Shown here: positions 1 to 7,760 of the stretch, piece after piece
Layout of the letters: each line of letters opens with the position of its first letter
How positions within the stretch are numbered: position 1 is the first letter of the stretch
Assembly: GCA_021790615.1 (NCBI GenBank)
Contig: JAJYGW010000380.1
Coordinates: 1-12,973 of the forward strand
DNA: 12,973 nucleotides
Origin: Actinomycetes bacterium
GTDB lineage: Bacteria > Actinomycetota > Acidimicrobiia > Acidimicrobiales > JAKAOS01
Reading direction: 5' to 3'
Translations under genes and position numbers: made by a program
Notes under the pieces: generated by a model
Seen by the model: the letters and a program-made list of their open reading frames with translations, nothing else
Database searches by the model: none
Told to the model about the DNA's origin: nothing

Positions 1-545
1 AGAAGCTGTCGAGCGAGTCGCAGCGGCTGCGTTTCTTCTCGGCTCCTCCCGAGCTCTCCGAGAGCGACCTCGAGCACCTGACGGTTCTCGACTACCGGGA
101 CAACTTCGCCTTGGCGGCGTTCGACCTCGACGCGGCAGTCCGGCCGGGCATCGCGGTCGCCCGCTACGCCCGCGTCTCCGGACGCCCGGAATGGGCGGAA
201 GCTGCAGTGGCGGTGACGGATGCCTGCCAGCACCGGGGCATCGGCACGATGCTGCTGCGCCTGCTCGCCGATCGGGGGCGTGAGAACGGCATCGAGGTGT
301 TCGTCAGCTACGTCCTGTGGGAGAACGAGGAGGTGATCGACGGCCTACGAGCCGCCGGCGCACGCGTGGTCCCGGACGAGCCCGGGGTTGCCCGCGTCGA
401 GATCGATCTGCCGACCGCGATCGAGCCGGCACGGCTGCCTGACCTGCGCGCGCTGCTGCGTCACCTCACTCGGGCGTTGGCGCCCTACGCTCCCGGGATA
501 TGGCCTTGGACGTCGAGCGGGTCAAGGACGCCTACCCCGCGCTGA
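1..545 (+). CDS. GNAT-family N-acetyltransferase, 5' end outside window
   Basis: The reading frame is open from base 3 and ends at TGA 543-545, so the start codon lies upstream of the window. The visible part reads as the second half of a Gcn5-related acetyltransferase. The N-terminal stretch resembles the segment in Pat-like and CoA-ligase-linked GNAT domains that leads into the core strands (RLRFFSAPPELSE, then LTVLDYRDNFALAAFD). The acetyl-CoA pyrophosphate-binding motif A is QHRGIG at bases 228-245, followed by an Arg-rich helix and a VLWENEEV strand-helix that matches the usual 'N-x-x-x' motif B. The family transfers acetyl from acetyl-CoA to an amine; the substrate cannot be read from the sequence, although Pat-type members acetylate lysines of metabolic enzymes. 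The last 46 bases overlap the start of the next gene, so the two are probably co-transcribed. The C-terminal residues after the GNAT fold look low in information and may simply be read-through into the overlap. Confidence 0.85.
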   Translation, partial: KLSSESQRLRFFSAPPELSESDLEHLTVLDYRDNFALAAFDLDAAVRPGIAVARYARVSGRPEWAEAAVAVTDACQHRGIGTMLLRLLADRGRENGIEVFVSYVLWENEEVIDGLRAAGARVVPDEPGVARVEIDLPTAIEPARLPDLRALLRHLTRALAPYAPGIWPWTSSGSRTPTPR

Positions 546-1702
546 AGGACGGGTACGCGTACCTCGACGGTTCCGCCGGGACACAGGTCCCGACTGCTGT
601 CATCGAGGCCGTGTCGGGTGCCTATGCGTCGGGGCTCGGCAACCTCGGCGGAGCCTTCCCGGCCAGCCGCCGTTCGGAGGAGATCGTCACCGCATGCCGC
701 CAGGCGGTTGCGGACCTCGTGGGGGGCGAGCCGGAAGGTGTCGTGCTCGGTCCGAACATGACGACGCTCACGTACCGGATGGCGATGACGCTGGCGGGGG
801 AGTGGGAGCCGGGTGACAACGTCGTCGTGAGCCGGCTCGACCACGACGCCAACGTGCGGCCGTGGGTGCAGGCCGCCACCCGCGCCGATGTCGAGGTCCG
901 CTGGGCGGAGATCGACGCCGACTCCTCGCTCGGCGCGGAGCAGTACGACGACCTCGTGTCCGAGAGGACGCGACTCGTGGCGGTGACCGCCGCCAGCAAC
1001 ATCATCGGCAGCCGTCCCGATGTGCCCGGCATCGCCGAACGAGCGCACGCCGTCGGGGCGCTCACGTATGTCGACGGTGTCCACTGGACCCCGCACGGCA
1101 GGGTCGACGTCGAGGCGATGGGAGCCGATCTCTACACGACGAGCGCCTACAAGTGGTCCGGCCCGCACATCGGCGCCGTGATCGCGGCGCCGTCGCTCCT
1201 CACGGCGCTGCACCCGCTCAAGTTGGCGCCGTCGACGGATGCGGTCCCGTGGCGTTTCGAATGGGGGACGCCGTCGTTCGCGGACTTCGCAGGCGTCACA
1301 GCCGCAGTGGATCACCTCGCCTCGCTCGACGACGGAGCTACCGGGTCACGCCGGGAGCGACTGGTCACGTCGATGGCCGCCGTCGAGCGGTACGAGCACG
1401 AGCTGTTCGCACGGATGCTCGAGGGCCTCGACTCGATGGCTCACGTCACGACCTACGGGAGAGCACCCCGGCGTGCGCCGACGGCCTTCTTCAACATCGA
1501 AGGCATGCCGCCCGGCGAGGTCGCCGCCCGCCTCGCCGAGGCGAGGGTCAACGTGTGGAGCGGGGACAACTACGCCTTCGAGCTCGTCGGCGCCCTCGGG
1601 CTGCGCTCACGTGGAGGGGCCGTCCGGGCGGGCGTCGTGCACTACAACGACGTCAGTGACGTGGACCGGCTCCTCGAGGCCGTCGAGTCGCTGAAGCGCT
1701 GA
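500..1702 (+). CDS. Class-V aminotransferase-fold PLP enzyme (cysteine desulfurase-like, TIGR01976 type)
   Basis: The 400-residue product has the full length of a fold-type I class-V aminotransferase. An N-terminal YLDGSAGTQVP segment is followed by a HDAN motif near residues 114-117 and an ASNIIGS strand. Asp192 sits in the YVDGVH motif that stacks on the cofactor pyridine ring, and Lys218 in the SAYKWSGPH motif should be the Schiff-base lysine. The C-terminus has the GGAVRAGVVHYN signature of the TIGR01976 'cysteine desulfurase family' subgroup. Relatives in this subgroup are annotated as desulfurases, but the only Cys here is Cys66, far from the usual substrate-loop position, so classical persulfide chemistry is unlikely (inference). 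The true reaction is unknown; it may be a lyase, a transaminase or an epimerase. ATG 500 gives a natural family N-terminus and no later in-frame ATG fits. The 46-base overlap with the acetyltransferase gene suggests one transcript and coupled translation, since no clear Shine-Dalgarno is visible. Confidence 0.87.
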   Translation: MALDVERVKDAYPALKDGYAYLDGSAGTQVPTAVIEAVSGAYASGLGNLGGAFPASRRSEEIVTACRQAVADLVGGEPEGVVLGPNMTTLTYRMAMTLAGEWEPGDNVVVSRLDHDANVRPWVQAATRADVEVRWAEIDADSSLGAEQYDDLVSERTRLVAVTAASNIIGSRPDVPGIAERAHAVGALTYVDGVHWTPHGRVDVEAMGADLYTTSAYKWSGPHIGAVIAAPSLLTALHPLKLAPSTDAVPWRFEWGTPSFADFAGVTAAVDHLASLDDGATGSRRERLVTSMAAVERYEHELFARMLEGLDSMAHVTTYGRAPRRAPTAFFNIEGMPPGEVAARLAEARVNVWSGDNYAFELVGALGLRSRGGAVRAGVVHYNDVSDVDRLLEAVESLKR

Positions 1703-1708
1703 CCGGCT

Positions 1709-1753
1709 CGCAGCCTGCCGGCGGGCCTGCTGGCGGCGGGCCGGCTGGCTGCG
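1709..1753. terminator. Inverted repeat between convergent genes, candidate two-way terminator
   Basis: Arms at 1709-1722 and 1740-1753 can pair over 14 bases with a single mismatch, around a 17-base G/C-rich loop. The repeat lies in the 72-base gap between the stop codons of two converging genes, where a hairpin could end transcripts from both sides. There is no T-tract on either strand, so it would be a hairpin of the T-less type often predicted in high-GC actinobacteria. The function is inferred from position. Confidence 0.5.
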
Positions 1754-1774
1754 GCGCCAGTGCCGCCCAGGCGC

Positions 1775-3418
1775 TCATGCCGTCGGCGCGGCGTCCTCCA
1801 GGCTGAAGATCTCGGTCGATCGCTCACGCATCTCCACCTTGCGCACCTTGCCGGTCACCGTCATCGGGAACGCGTCGACGAGGTGCACGTAGCGCGGGAC
1901 CTTGTAGTGGGCGAGGCGCCCGGCGCAGAACTCACGCACGGCCTCCGCGGTGAGCGGCTCGGCTCCGTCGCGAAGGACGACCCAGGCGCACAGCTCCTCG
2001 CCGTACTTGGCGTCGGGCACTCCGACGACCTGCACGTCGACGACATCGGGGTGGCTGTAGAGGAACTCCTCGATCTCGCGCGGATAGATGTTCTCGCCGC
2101 CCCTGATGACCATGTCCTTCATGCGACCGACGATGTTGACGTAGCCGTCCTCGCGCATGACGGCGAGGTCTCCCGTGTGCATCCAGCCGGCGCGGTCGAC
2201 CGCTTGGTCCGTCGCCTCGGGGTTGTCCCAGTAGCCGAGCATGACCGAGTAGCCGCGAGTGCAGAGCTCGCCCGGCTGCCCGCGTTCGACCACCTTGCCG
2301 TTCTCGGGGTCGCAGACCTTCACCTCGAGGTGGGGCATCACGCGCCCGACGGTGGACGTGCGGCGGCCGAGGTCGTCATCGGCACGCGTCTGGGTGGAGA
2401 CCGGTGACGTCTCGGTCATGCCGTAGCAGATGGCGACTTCGTCCATGTTCATCTCGGCGATGACGCGCTTCATGACCTCGACAGGGCAGGGCGAGCCCGC
2501 CATGATGCCCGTCCGCAACGACGAGAGATCCGTATCCGCCAGGGCGGGATGCGACAGCTCGGCGATGAACATCGTCGGTACGCCGTAGAGCGAGGTGCAG
2601 CGCTCCGCCTCGACCGTCGCGAGGGTCGCTCCCGGGTCGAAGCTCGGCGCCGGGATCACGATGCAGGACCCGTGCGATGTCGACCCGAGGTTCCCCATCA
2701 CCATCCCGAAGCAGTGGTAGAAGGGCACCGGCAGGCAGACCCGGTCCTGCTCGTCGTAGCCGAGCAGCTCGCCCACGAAGTAGCCGTTGTTGAGGATGTT
2801 GTGGTGTGAGAGCGTGGCACCCTTCGGGTATCCGGTCGTGCCGCTCGTGTACTGGATGTTGATCGGGTCGTCCGGATCGAGCGAGGCTGCCCGGCGAGCG
2901 GTGTCTTCCTCCCCGACGCCCGCGGCTGCGGCCCGGAGCTCGTCCCAGCTCGGCTGCCCGATGACCACGAGGCGTTCGAGGCTCGGGCAGCGGTCCCACA
3001 CGGACTCGACCATCGCCGGGTAGTCGGAGCGCTCCGAGGGCGGAGCGCTGACGATGAGGCGCACGCCGGACTGGTTGAGGGCGTACTCGAGCTCGTGCGA
3101 GCGGTAGGAAGGGTTGACGTTGACGAGGATGGCTCCACAGAGCGCGGTGGCGTACTGGACGAGCACCCACTCGGCGCAGTTCGTCGACCAGATCCCGACG
3201 CGGTCGCCTGTCTCGATCCCGGTACCGATGAGTGCTGCAGCCAGCCGCTCCACGTCGGACCAGAGCTCGCCGTAGGTCCAACGCCGACCGCTCGGTGCGT
3301 CGACGAGGGCTTCCCGATCAGGGTAGCGCTCGACCGTACGCCGGAGGTTGTCCCCGATCGTCTCGCCGAGCAGCGGCGACGCGGACGGCCCTGACTCATA
3401 GGAGAGCCGTGACGGCAT
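1775..3418 (-). CDS. AMP-binding fatty acyl-CoA synthetase (ACSF2-like)
   Basis: The 547-residue protein is a complete ANL-superfamily adenylating enzyme that makes an acyl-AMP from a carboxylic acid and ATP, then transfers the acyl group to CoA. Visible motifs in order: the phosphate-binding loop [11 protein letters not shown] at 190-200; the PFYHCFGM region at 232-239; the adenine-binding motif [10 protein letters not shown] at 332-341; the TGD aspartate at 417; the hinge region [16 protein letters not shown] at 431-446; and the catalytic lysine Lys524 in TGKVRK. The run of motifs closely follows the medium-chain ACSF2/fatty-acyl-CoA synthase branch rather than acetyl-CoA synthetases. Exact chain length cannot be read. 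An aromatic or isoprenoid-derived acid is also possible. The start at ATG 3418 is supported by an AAGGAGG site six bases upstream. It is soluble, with no membrane segment seen. It stands alone, convergent to the aminotransferase gene and downstream of pfkA. Confidence 0.93.
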   Translation of the reverse strand: MPSRLSYESGPSASPLLGETIGDNLRRTVERYPDREALVDAPSGRRWTYGELWSDVERLAAALIGTGIETGDRVGIWSTNCAEWVLVQYATALCGAILVNVNPSYRSHELEYALNQSGVRLIVSAPPSERSDYPAMVESVWDRCPSLERLVVIGQPSWDELRAAAAGVGEEDTARRAASLDPDDPINIQYTSGTTGYPKGATLSHHNILNNGYFVGELLGYDEQDRVCLPVPFYHCFGMVMGNLGSTSHGSCIVIPAPSFDPGATLATVEAERCTSLYGVPTMFIAELSHPALADTDLSSLRTGIMAGSPCPVEVMKRVIAEMNMDEVAICYGMTETSPVSTQTRADDDLGRRTSTVGRVMPHLEVKVCDPENGKVVERGQPGELCTRGYSVMLGYWDNPEATDQAVDRAGWMHTGDLAVMREDGYVNIVGRMKDMVIRGGENIYPREIEEFLYSHPDVVDVQVVGVPDAKYGEELCAWVVLRDGAEPLTAEAVREFCAGRLAHYKVPRYVHLVDAFPMTVTGKVRKVEMRERSTEIFSLEDAAPTA

Positions 3419-3424
3419 TAGGCG

Positions 3425-3431
3425 CCTCCTT
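3425..3431 (-). promoter_or_regulatory. Ribosome binding site of the acyl-CoA synthetase gene
   Basis: The minus strand reads AAGGAGG, a full anti-16S match, six bases before ATG 3418. It fixes the start and predicts strong translation initiation. Confidence 0.8.
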
Positions 3432-3510
3432 GCTCGACGTCTGCTCCTCCCCGCTCAGGGTAGGTCGGCCGAGGCGGCGACGACTAGTCCTGTGGCCGGC
3501 TCGGGTCGGC

Positions 3511-4533
3511 TCAGACGAGGCAGAAACCTGCTCGCACCAACTCGCCCGGCACCCCCCGCACACGTCCCGCGACCTCCGGGAGCGGCAGGAGCACGACAGA
3601 GTCGCCGACGAGAGCCGTCATGACGGACTCACCCGTCTCACCGACGGCGTCGGCCGCCGCGACGCCGAACCGGCTCGCGAGGACCCGGTCGGCGGCGGTC
3701 GGGGGCCCGCCTCGTTGAGTGTGCCCGAGCACCGTCAGCCGGGCCTCGAAGCCGGTGCGCGACGCGATCTCTTTCGTGATCAGGTTCCCGATCGAACCGG
3801 CGAGGATCATGCCGCTCGTGTCCGTCGGAGTCCTGTACTCGAGCGAGTGTGGATGCGGCTGCGCACCCTCGGCCACCACGACGATCGAGTAGCTCGCGTG
3901 CGACCGGTGCCGGTGCCGGATCGCCGTCACCATCTCCTCGATCTCGAACGGCTCCTCGGGGACGAGGATCCAGTCCGCACCGCCTGCGATCCCGGCGGTG
4001 ATCGCGAGCCAACCGGTGCGGTGGCCCATCACCTCGACGACCATGACCCGGTCGTGGCTCTCCGCCGTCGTGTGGACTCGGTCGATCGCCTCGGTCGCGA
4101 TCGCGACCGCGGTGTCGAAACCGATGCAGCGGTCCGTCCCCGCAACGTCGTTGTCGATCGTCTTCGGGATGCAGACGACCCGCACGCCGCGCTCGGAGAG
4201 CTGCTCAGCGACACCGATCGTGCCGTCGCCGCCGAGGCAGATGACCGCCTCGATCCGCTCGACGCGAAGGGTCTCGAGCACCTGATCGACCCCGCCCTTG
4301 TGCTCGTTCGGGTGGTACCGGGACGTGCCGAGGAGGGTGCCGCCGAGCGGGAGGATGTTGCGCACCTGCTCCCGGGTGAGGTCGAGCAGATCGCCCTCCG
4401 CCACCCCCCGCCACCCGTGCCGGAACCCGACGAGGGAGTGCCCGTGCTCCTTCTCCGCTTGCTTCACGACCGCCCGCAGGGCTGCGTTGAGGCCCGGGCA
4501 GTCGCCGCCTCCTGTGAGGACGCCGATGCGCAT
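3511..4533 (-). CDS. pfkA: 6-phosphofructokinase (ATP-type active site)
   Basis: The 340-residue protein catalyses phosphorylation of fructose 6-phosphate to fructose 1,6-bisphosphate in cytosolic glycolysis. The numbering runs in step with the E. coli enzyme through the active site: the N-terminal GVLTGGGDCPGLN nucleotide loop at 4-16, GGDGT at 101-105, PKTIDND at 123-129 with catalytic Asp127, MGHRTGW at 169-175, and LGHTQRGGPPTAADR at 269-283. Residue 104 is Gly, which in this family goes with ATP as donor, whereas PPi-dependent enzymes have Asp there. Residue 124 is Lys, as in the PPi and actinobacterial group-III enzymes, and not Gly as in E. coli. The best call is therefore a group-III, ATP-using enzyme that is probably less subject to the classical PEP/ADP allostery (inference). 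A TAG lies two codons upstream of ATG 4533 in frame, so no earlier start is possible. No clear Shine-Dalgarno is visible. A hairpin at 4664-4704 separates it from the upstream gene. Confidence 0.94.
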   Translation of the reverse strand: MRIGVLTGGGDCPGLNAALRAVVKQAEKEHGHSLVGFRHGWRGVAEGDLLDLTREQVRNILPLGGTLLGTSRYHPNEHKGGVDQVLETLRVERIEAVICLGGDGTIGVAEQLSERGVRVVCIPKTIDNDVAGTDRCIGFDTAVAIATEAIDRVHTTAESHDRVMVVEVMGHRTGWLAITAGIAGGADWILVPEEPFEIEEMVTAIRHRHRSHASYSIVVVAEGAQPHPHSLEYRTPTDTSGMILAGSIGNLITKEIASRTGFEARLTVLGHTQRGGPPTAADRVLASRFGVAAADAVGETGESVMTALVGDSVVLLPLPEVAGRVRGVPGELVRAGFCLV

Positions 4534-4663
4534 CGGCTATCGCCCGCGCTCGGCCGGCGGCTCGTAGCGTCCCACCTCGGCATCTGAACACGAAGTGCAC
4601 GCCCCGCGGTAGGGGCATTGGTCCCGAGCGCCCGGATCGGTCACGCCGGCGCGCGGCAAAGAC

Positions 4664-4704
4664 GCGCCGAGGCGGCCCCTCGGGAGAGGAGCCGCCTCGG
4701 GCGC
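4664..4704 (-). terminator. Long G/C hairpin after the secreted-protein gene
   Basis: Bases 4664-4676 (gcgccgaggcggc) pair with 4691-4704 over 13 base pairs with one bulged G. After one mismatch the stem continues for four more pairs (4678-4681 with 4686-4689), closing a four-base loop. It lies 25 bases past the stop of the minus-strand gene at 4729 and before pfkA, so it most likely ends that transcript. No T-tract follows, so a G/C-only terminator is assumed. Confidence 0.6.
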
Positions 4705-4728
4705 CGGGGGATCGCGAGTCGGATGCTC

Positions 4729-6168
4729 CTACCGGGGCGGCACCTCGAAGGGAGCTGAGGCGGTGCCCGAGCTGCTCGAGCTGGTCACCGTGGCGGTTCC
4801 GGCCGTGGCGTTGCTCGGCACCTTCGTCATCTTCGTGAAGTGCCCGCTTGCGTCCGCCACAGCCGAACCGAGCGCCTCGGCCGCCGTCGAGCCTGCATTC
4901 CGGAACGTGCTCGAGACGGAGTTGCCCGTGGCGAAGAACTGACCGTGGATCTCGAACGGCGCCGTCGCGTAGCCGATGTTCGGTGTGAGCGAGATCTCGG
5001 GCGTGTCGTAATTCGGGTGCTTCACCGGGTTGCCGGCCGAATTCGACCCCGGGCAGCCGTTCGTGGAGTTGTCCCACTCGGTCTGCATCAGATAGTGGTG
5101 ACCGTTGATCGTCTGGCTGTACTGAGCTCCGGCTGGACCGTACAGGTTGCCGAAGTCCCAGGCGCACATGTCGCCGATCTCGTCGCCGTAGGCGCTGTCG
5201 TTCGCGTTCGAGTCCCACCAGGACGTACCGAAGGGATCGGTGATGCTCTCGTTGTGCTCGTGGCTCGTGACGTTGATCTCGGGGTCGGACGGGTTACCGT
5301 TCGGGTAGGAGCCCTCGTCACAGGTCACCGGGTTGCCGTTGGTCTGCGCCGCGTAGGGCATGTTGGCGTAGATGATCTGCGAGCTGGCGTTGATCGTCGA
5401 GTCGAAATAGCTGCTGTGGTAGGCACAGAAGTACGAGAACGAGCAGAGCGGGACGGTGACGGTCGTCTGCACGCCGTTCTGGGACTCGGTCACGGTCGCC
5501 GGGAAGCACGTCCCGATGTTGGGGGCGGTGAACATGAAGAACTCGGTGTCGTTGTTGACCTTCCACCCCTCACGCTTGACGACCGTCGAGATCTCCTGCT
5601 GGACCTGCTGGTCGGTGACGCAGCCGGCGTTCGAAGAGGGCGGGTTCGTGCCGCCGTTCGTCGCCGCCACCGGCGTGTCGGGGCAGTTCACCGGGTCGAG
5701 CGGCGGGAGCGGGTTGGTGTCGAGCGCCGAGCCGCCGAACGTCGTGTGGTACTGGACGTACTGCCTCGATCCGTTGGACACCTGGTAGTACTGGGTCGCC
5801 ACGTCGTACACGTTCGTGTTGTGGCCGTTCATCGCCTGCAGGTTCTCGAAGTATCCGTTGATGTTGGCGGCGTACCCCTTCGGGAACTGGTAGCCCGCGG
5901 GCTGCCAGTAGATGGCGTACACCTTGTTCGTCGTCATGACGGGGCCGCCGTTGTAGTGGAGCGAGCCGCTCGCCGGGGCGCTGTTCGTGATGCCGGCGGC
6001 TGCGGCCTTCGTGTCGAGCGGCGGGATCATGCCGAAGACGTGGCCGATCCGTGGCTGGAACGGGATCGTCGTCGTGCCTGCAGCCGCCGGCGACGCCAGC
6101 GCCGGCGACGAGACGAGGCCGATGACGGCGAGTCCGAGGATGCTGAGGAATGCGAGAAGTCGTCGCAC
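4729..6168 (-). CDS. Secreted HExxE-motif protein with C-terminal Ig-like domain, function unknown
   Basis: I do not recognise a characterised family. From GTG 6168 the product has 479 residues and opens with a classic signal peptide: MRRLL, a hydrophobic core, then an ALASPAAAG cleavage region. The mature part has a LHYNGGPVMTTNKVYAIYW strand segment reminiscent of EXORDIUM/phosphate-induced-protein-like extracellular proteins. It then shows SHEHNESITDP (HExxE) followed by WWDSN and GDEIGDMCAW. The HExxE...TDP...GEIGDxC pattern recurs in bacterial secreted proteins and suggests a metal site, possibly a peptidase, but catalysis is not shown. Eight Cys suggest disulfides. The last roughly 90 residues (ISLTPNIGYATAPFEIHGQ to SAPFEV) look like an Ig-like beta domain of the kind found in actinobacterial surface proteins. 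A longer reading from TTG 6201 adds 11 residues but lacks a ribosome binding site; GTG 6168 has AAGGAGA nine bases upstream. The protein is rich in Asn, Thr, Gln and Ser, unlike the cytosolic neighbours. Confidence 0.8.
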   Translation of the reverse strand: MRRLLAFLSILGLAVIGLVSSPALASPAAAGTTTIPFQPRIGHVFGMIPPLDTKAAAAGITNSAPASGSLHYNGGPVMTTNKVYAIYWQPAGYQFPKGYAANINGYFENLQAMNGHNTNVYDVATQYYQVSNGSRQYVQYHTTFGGSALDTNPLPPLDPVNCPDTPVAATNGGTNPPSSNAGCVTDQQVQQEISTVVKREGWKVNNDTEFFMFTAPNIGTCFPATVTESQNGVQTTVTVPLCSFSYFCAYHSSYFDSTINASSQIIYANMPYAAQTNGNPVTCDEGSYPNGNPSDPEINVTSHEHNESITDPFGTSWWDSNANDSAYGDEIGDMCAWDFGNLYGPAGAQYSQTINGHHYLMQTEWDNSTNGCPGSNSAGNPVKHPNYDTPEISLTPNIGYATAPFEIHGQFFATGNSVSSTFRNAGSTAAEALGSAVADASGHFTKMTKVPSNATAGTATVTSSSSSGTASAPFEVPPR

Positions 6169-6177
6169 GTGCGGGGG

Positions 6178-6184
6178 TCTCCTT
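6178..6184 (-). promoter_or_regulatory. Ribosome binding site that favours GTG 6168
   Basis: The minus strand reads AAGGAGA nine bases before GTG 6168. It lies inside the longer TTG-initiated frame (6201), which itself has no Shine-Dalgarno. This makes the shorter start, with the cleaner signal peptide, the better choice. Confidence 0.65.
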
Positions 6185-6275
6185 TTCGACGGCCGGGACA
6201 ACTACGTACGGGTAACGATCCTCGACGCAGAAACTTGCGCCCGCCCGCCTCCCACCCCCTGCCCCAGCACCGATC

Positions 6276-6293
6276 CCGGAGGAACCGCTCCGG
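6276..6293 (-). terminator. Short hairpin after the oxidoreductase operon
   Basis: A perfect six-base stem (CCGGAG / CTCCGG) with a six-base loop begins 13 bases past the stop codon at 6306. No T-run follows. It is a weak terminator candidate supported mainly by position. Confidence 0.3.
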
Positions 6294-6305
6294 AGCGAGA
6301 TCGCC

Positions 6306-7760
6306 TCAGGCCGCAGGGGCCGCCTCTGATGCGAGCTCGACGCCGCGGGCGAAGGCCTGCTCGTTCAGGGCGACGAGGTCCGGCTTGCCCCGCAGAGCAG
6401 ACCTGATCCCGACGAGGAACGTCTCGGGCGGCAAGAGCTGGGTCGCGCCCTGAACGGCGCCGAGCGCCACGATGTTCTTCACCACGGCGGCACCGATCTC
6501 GAGCGCAGCCGTCGCGAACGGGACGGGCACGACTCTCACGCCGTCGGCGAGGCCGGCCGGGACGGCATCGCGCTCGATGAGCGAGCTGTCGTACACGATC
6601 GTCCCGCCGGCTCGGACGGCCGGACCGAACTTCGTCAAGCTCGGCGCGTTGAACGCGACGAGGACATGTGGATGTGGCGATGCCGGCGACAGGACCTCGG
6701 TTCGAGCGATGTGCACGTCTGCGTACGACGTGCCGCCCCGCGACTCGGGGCCGTAGCTCGGGATGTGGGTCGAGTCGAAACCCTCGTTCACCGCGCAGTT
6801 GGTGAGGACCATGGCCGCCGTCTGAGCCCCGTCACCGCCGGCACCCGCAAGCTTCAGCGACACGTCGTCCCGGTCGATGTGGGCGGGGAAGCCTCCCGGG
6901 CCGGCGGCACGAGGTGGGCGTTCGGTCGTCGCCCCGATGACGCCGAGCACCTCGTCCGGCTCGTATCGCGCCACCGGCAGCTCCGGAAAGGTCGAGCCCG
7001 CTAGCGTCTCGTCCTTCTTGATCCCGAGCGGGAACACCGGCGCGAGGGTGTCGCGAACCCAGTCCTCGGCCTCGGGTGGCTCGAGCGAGAGGTACAGGGG
7101 GCACTCCGACAGGACTTCGATGAAGGCGAGGCCGCGGCCTTCGACCTGGCACTCGAGGGCCTTCTTGATCGCTCGCCGGGCGTGGGTGCGGCGGCGGTTG
7201 TCGTACAGTGCCACCCGCTCGACGTACACCGGTCCGTCGAGCTCCGCCATGAGCTCTGCCACCTTGAGCGGCCGGCCGACGAGCTCGCTTCGGCCGGTGG
7301 GGGTCGTCGTCGTCGGTTGGCCGAGCAGCGTCGTCGGTGCCATCTGCCCGCCTGTCATGCCGTAGACGGCGTTGTTCACGAAGATCATCGTGATGGGCAG
7401 GCCGAGCTGGGCCAAGCTCACGGCCTCGGCGAGACCGATGGAGGCGAGATCGCCGTCGCCCTGATAGGCGATGACGATCGAGTCGGGGTTGGCGGTCTTG
7501 TGACCGAGCGCCACCGCGGGAGCCCGGCCGTGCGCCGCCTGGGTGTTGCCGACGTCGAAGTAGTAGTAGGAGAAGACCGAGCATCCGACGGGGGACACGA
7601 GGATCGTGCGATCCTGCACGCCGAGCTCGTCGATCGCCTCGGCGAGGTACTTCTGGATGATGCCGTGGCCACAGCCGGGGCAGTAGGTCGTGGTGTGCGC
7701 CTTGATGCCCTCGCCGTGGGCGTTGCGCTCGAAGCGCGGGTAGAAGACCGGGGTCGGCAT
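6306..7760 (-). CDS. 2-oxoacid:ferredoxin oxidoreductase, fused beta (TPP) and gamma subunits
   Basis: The 484-residue protein joins two subunits that are usually separate. Residues about 20-250 are the thiamine-diphosphate beta subunit: CPGCGH at 27-32, Cys60 in VGCSVF, the GDGD...NN cofactor motif from 101 to 130, and AVYGMTGGQMAPTT after it. Cys27, Cys30, Cys60 and probably Cys220 would hold the proximal [4Fe-4S] cluster. Residues about 300-480 are the gamma domain, with LAGAGGDGAQTAA at 304-316 and PSYGPESRGGTSYADV, the CoA-side domain of this superfamily. With its partner it should oxidatively decarboxylate a 2-oxoacid to an acyl-CoA and reduce ferredoxin, or run in reverse. The beta motifs fit the KorB/VorC branch rather than pyruvate enzymes. 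ATG 7760 is chosen because GGAGG stands seven bases upstream. GTG 7763, one codon earlier, is the alternative. The start overlaps the upstream stop as TGATG, so translation is probably coupled and subunits are made in equal amounts. Confidence 0.9.
   Translation of the reverse strand: MPTPVFYPRFERNAHGEGIKAHTTTYCPGCGHGIIQKYLAEAIDELGVQDRTILVSPVGCSVFSYYYFDVGNTQAAHGRAPAVALGHKTANPDSIVIAYQGDGDLASIGLAEAVSLAQLGLPITMIFVNNAVYGMTGGQMAPTTLLGQPTTTTPTGRSELVGRPLKVAELMAELDGPVYVERVALYDNRRRTHARRAIKKALECQVEGRGLAFIEVLSECPLYLSLEPPEAEDWVRDTLAPVFPLGIKKDETLAGSTFPELPVARYEPDEVLGVIGATTERPPRAAGPGGFPAHIDRDDVSLKLAGAGGDGAQTAAMVLTNCAVNEGFDSTHIPSYGPESRGGTSYADVHIARTEVLSPASPHPHVLVAFNAPSLTKFGPAVRAGGTIVYDSSLIERDAVPAGLADGVRVVPVPFATAALEIGAAVVKNIVALGAVQGATQLLPPETFLVGIRSALRGKPDLVALNEQAFARGVELASEAAPAA

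Noticed and set aside
3432..3510. Weak hairpins between pfkA and the acyl-CoA synthetase gene
   Set aside because: The stems are four to five pairs with mismatches and no T-tract, so they do not support a terminator call.
3232..4587. 451-codon plus-strand frame opposite pfkA
   Set aside because: The minus-strand frame is an unmistakable phosphofructokinase; the plus reading is low-complexity Arg/Asp-rich sequence.
4205..5218. 337-codon minus-strand frame bridging pfkA and the secreted-protein gene
   Set aside because: It is out of frame with both real genes, Arg-rich, and runs through the hairpin at 4664-4704.
6085..6115. Repeated GCCGGCGACG in the signal-peptide coding region
   Set aside because: It encodes Ala/Gly-rich signal-peptide cleavage-region residues and is explained by codon bias and low complexity.
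4840..6453. 537-codon open frame on the plus strand, antisense to the secreted-protein gene
   Set aside because: The translation is Arg/Val-rich with no domain, and it mirrors third-position G/C bias of the real minus-strand gene, which has a signal peptide and motifs.
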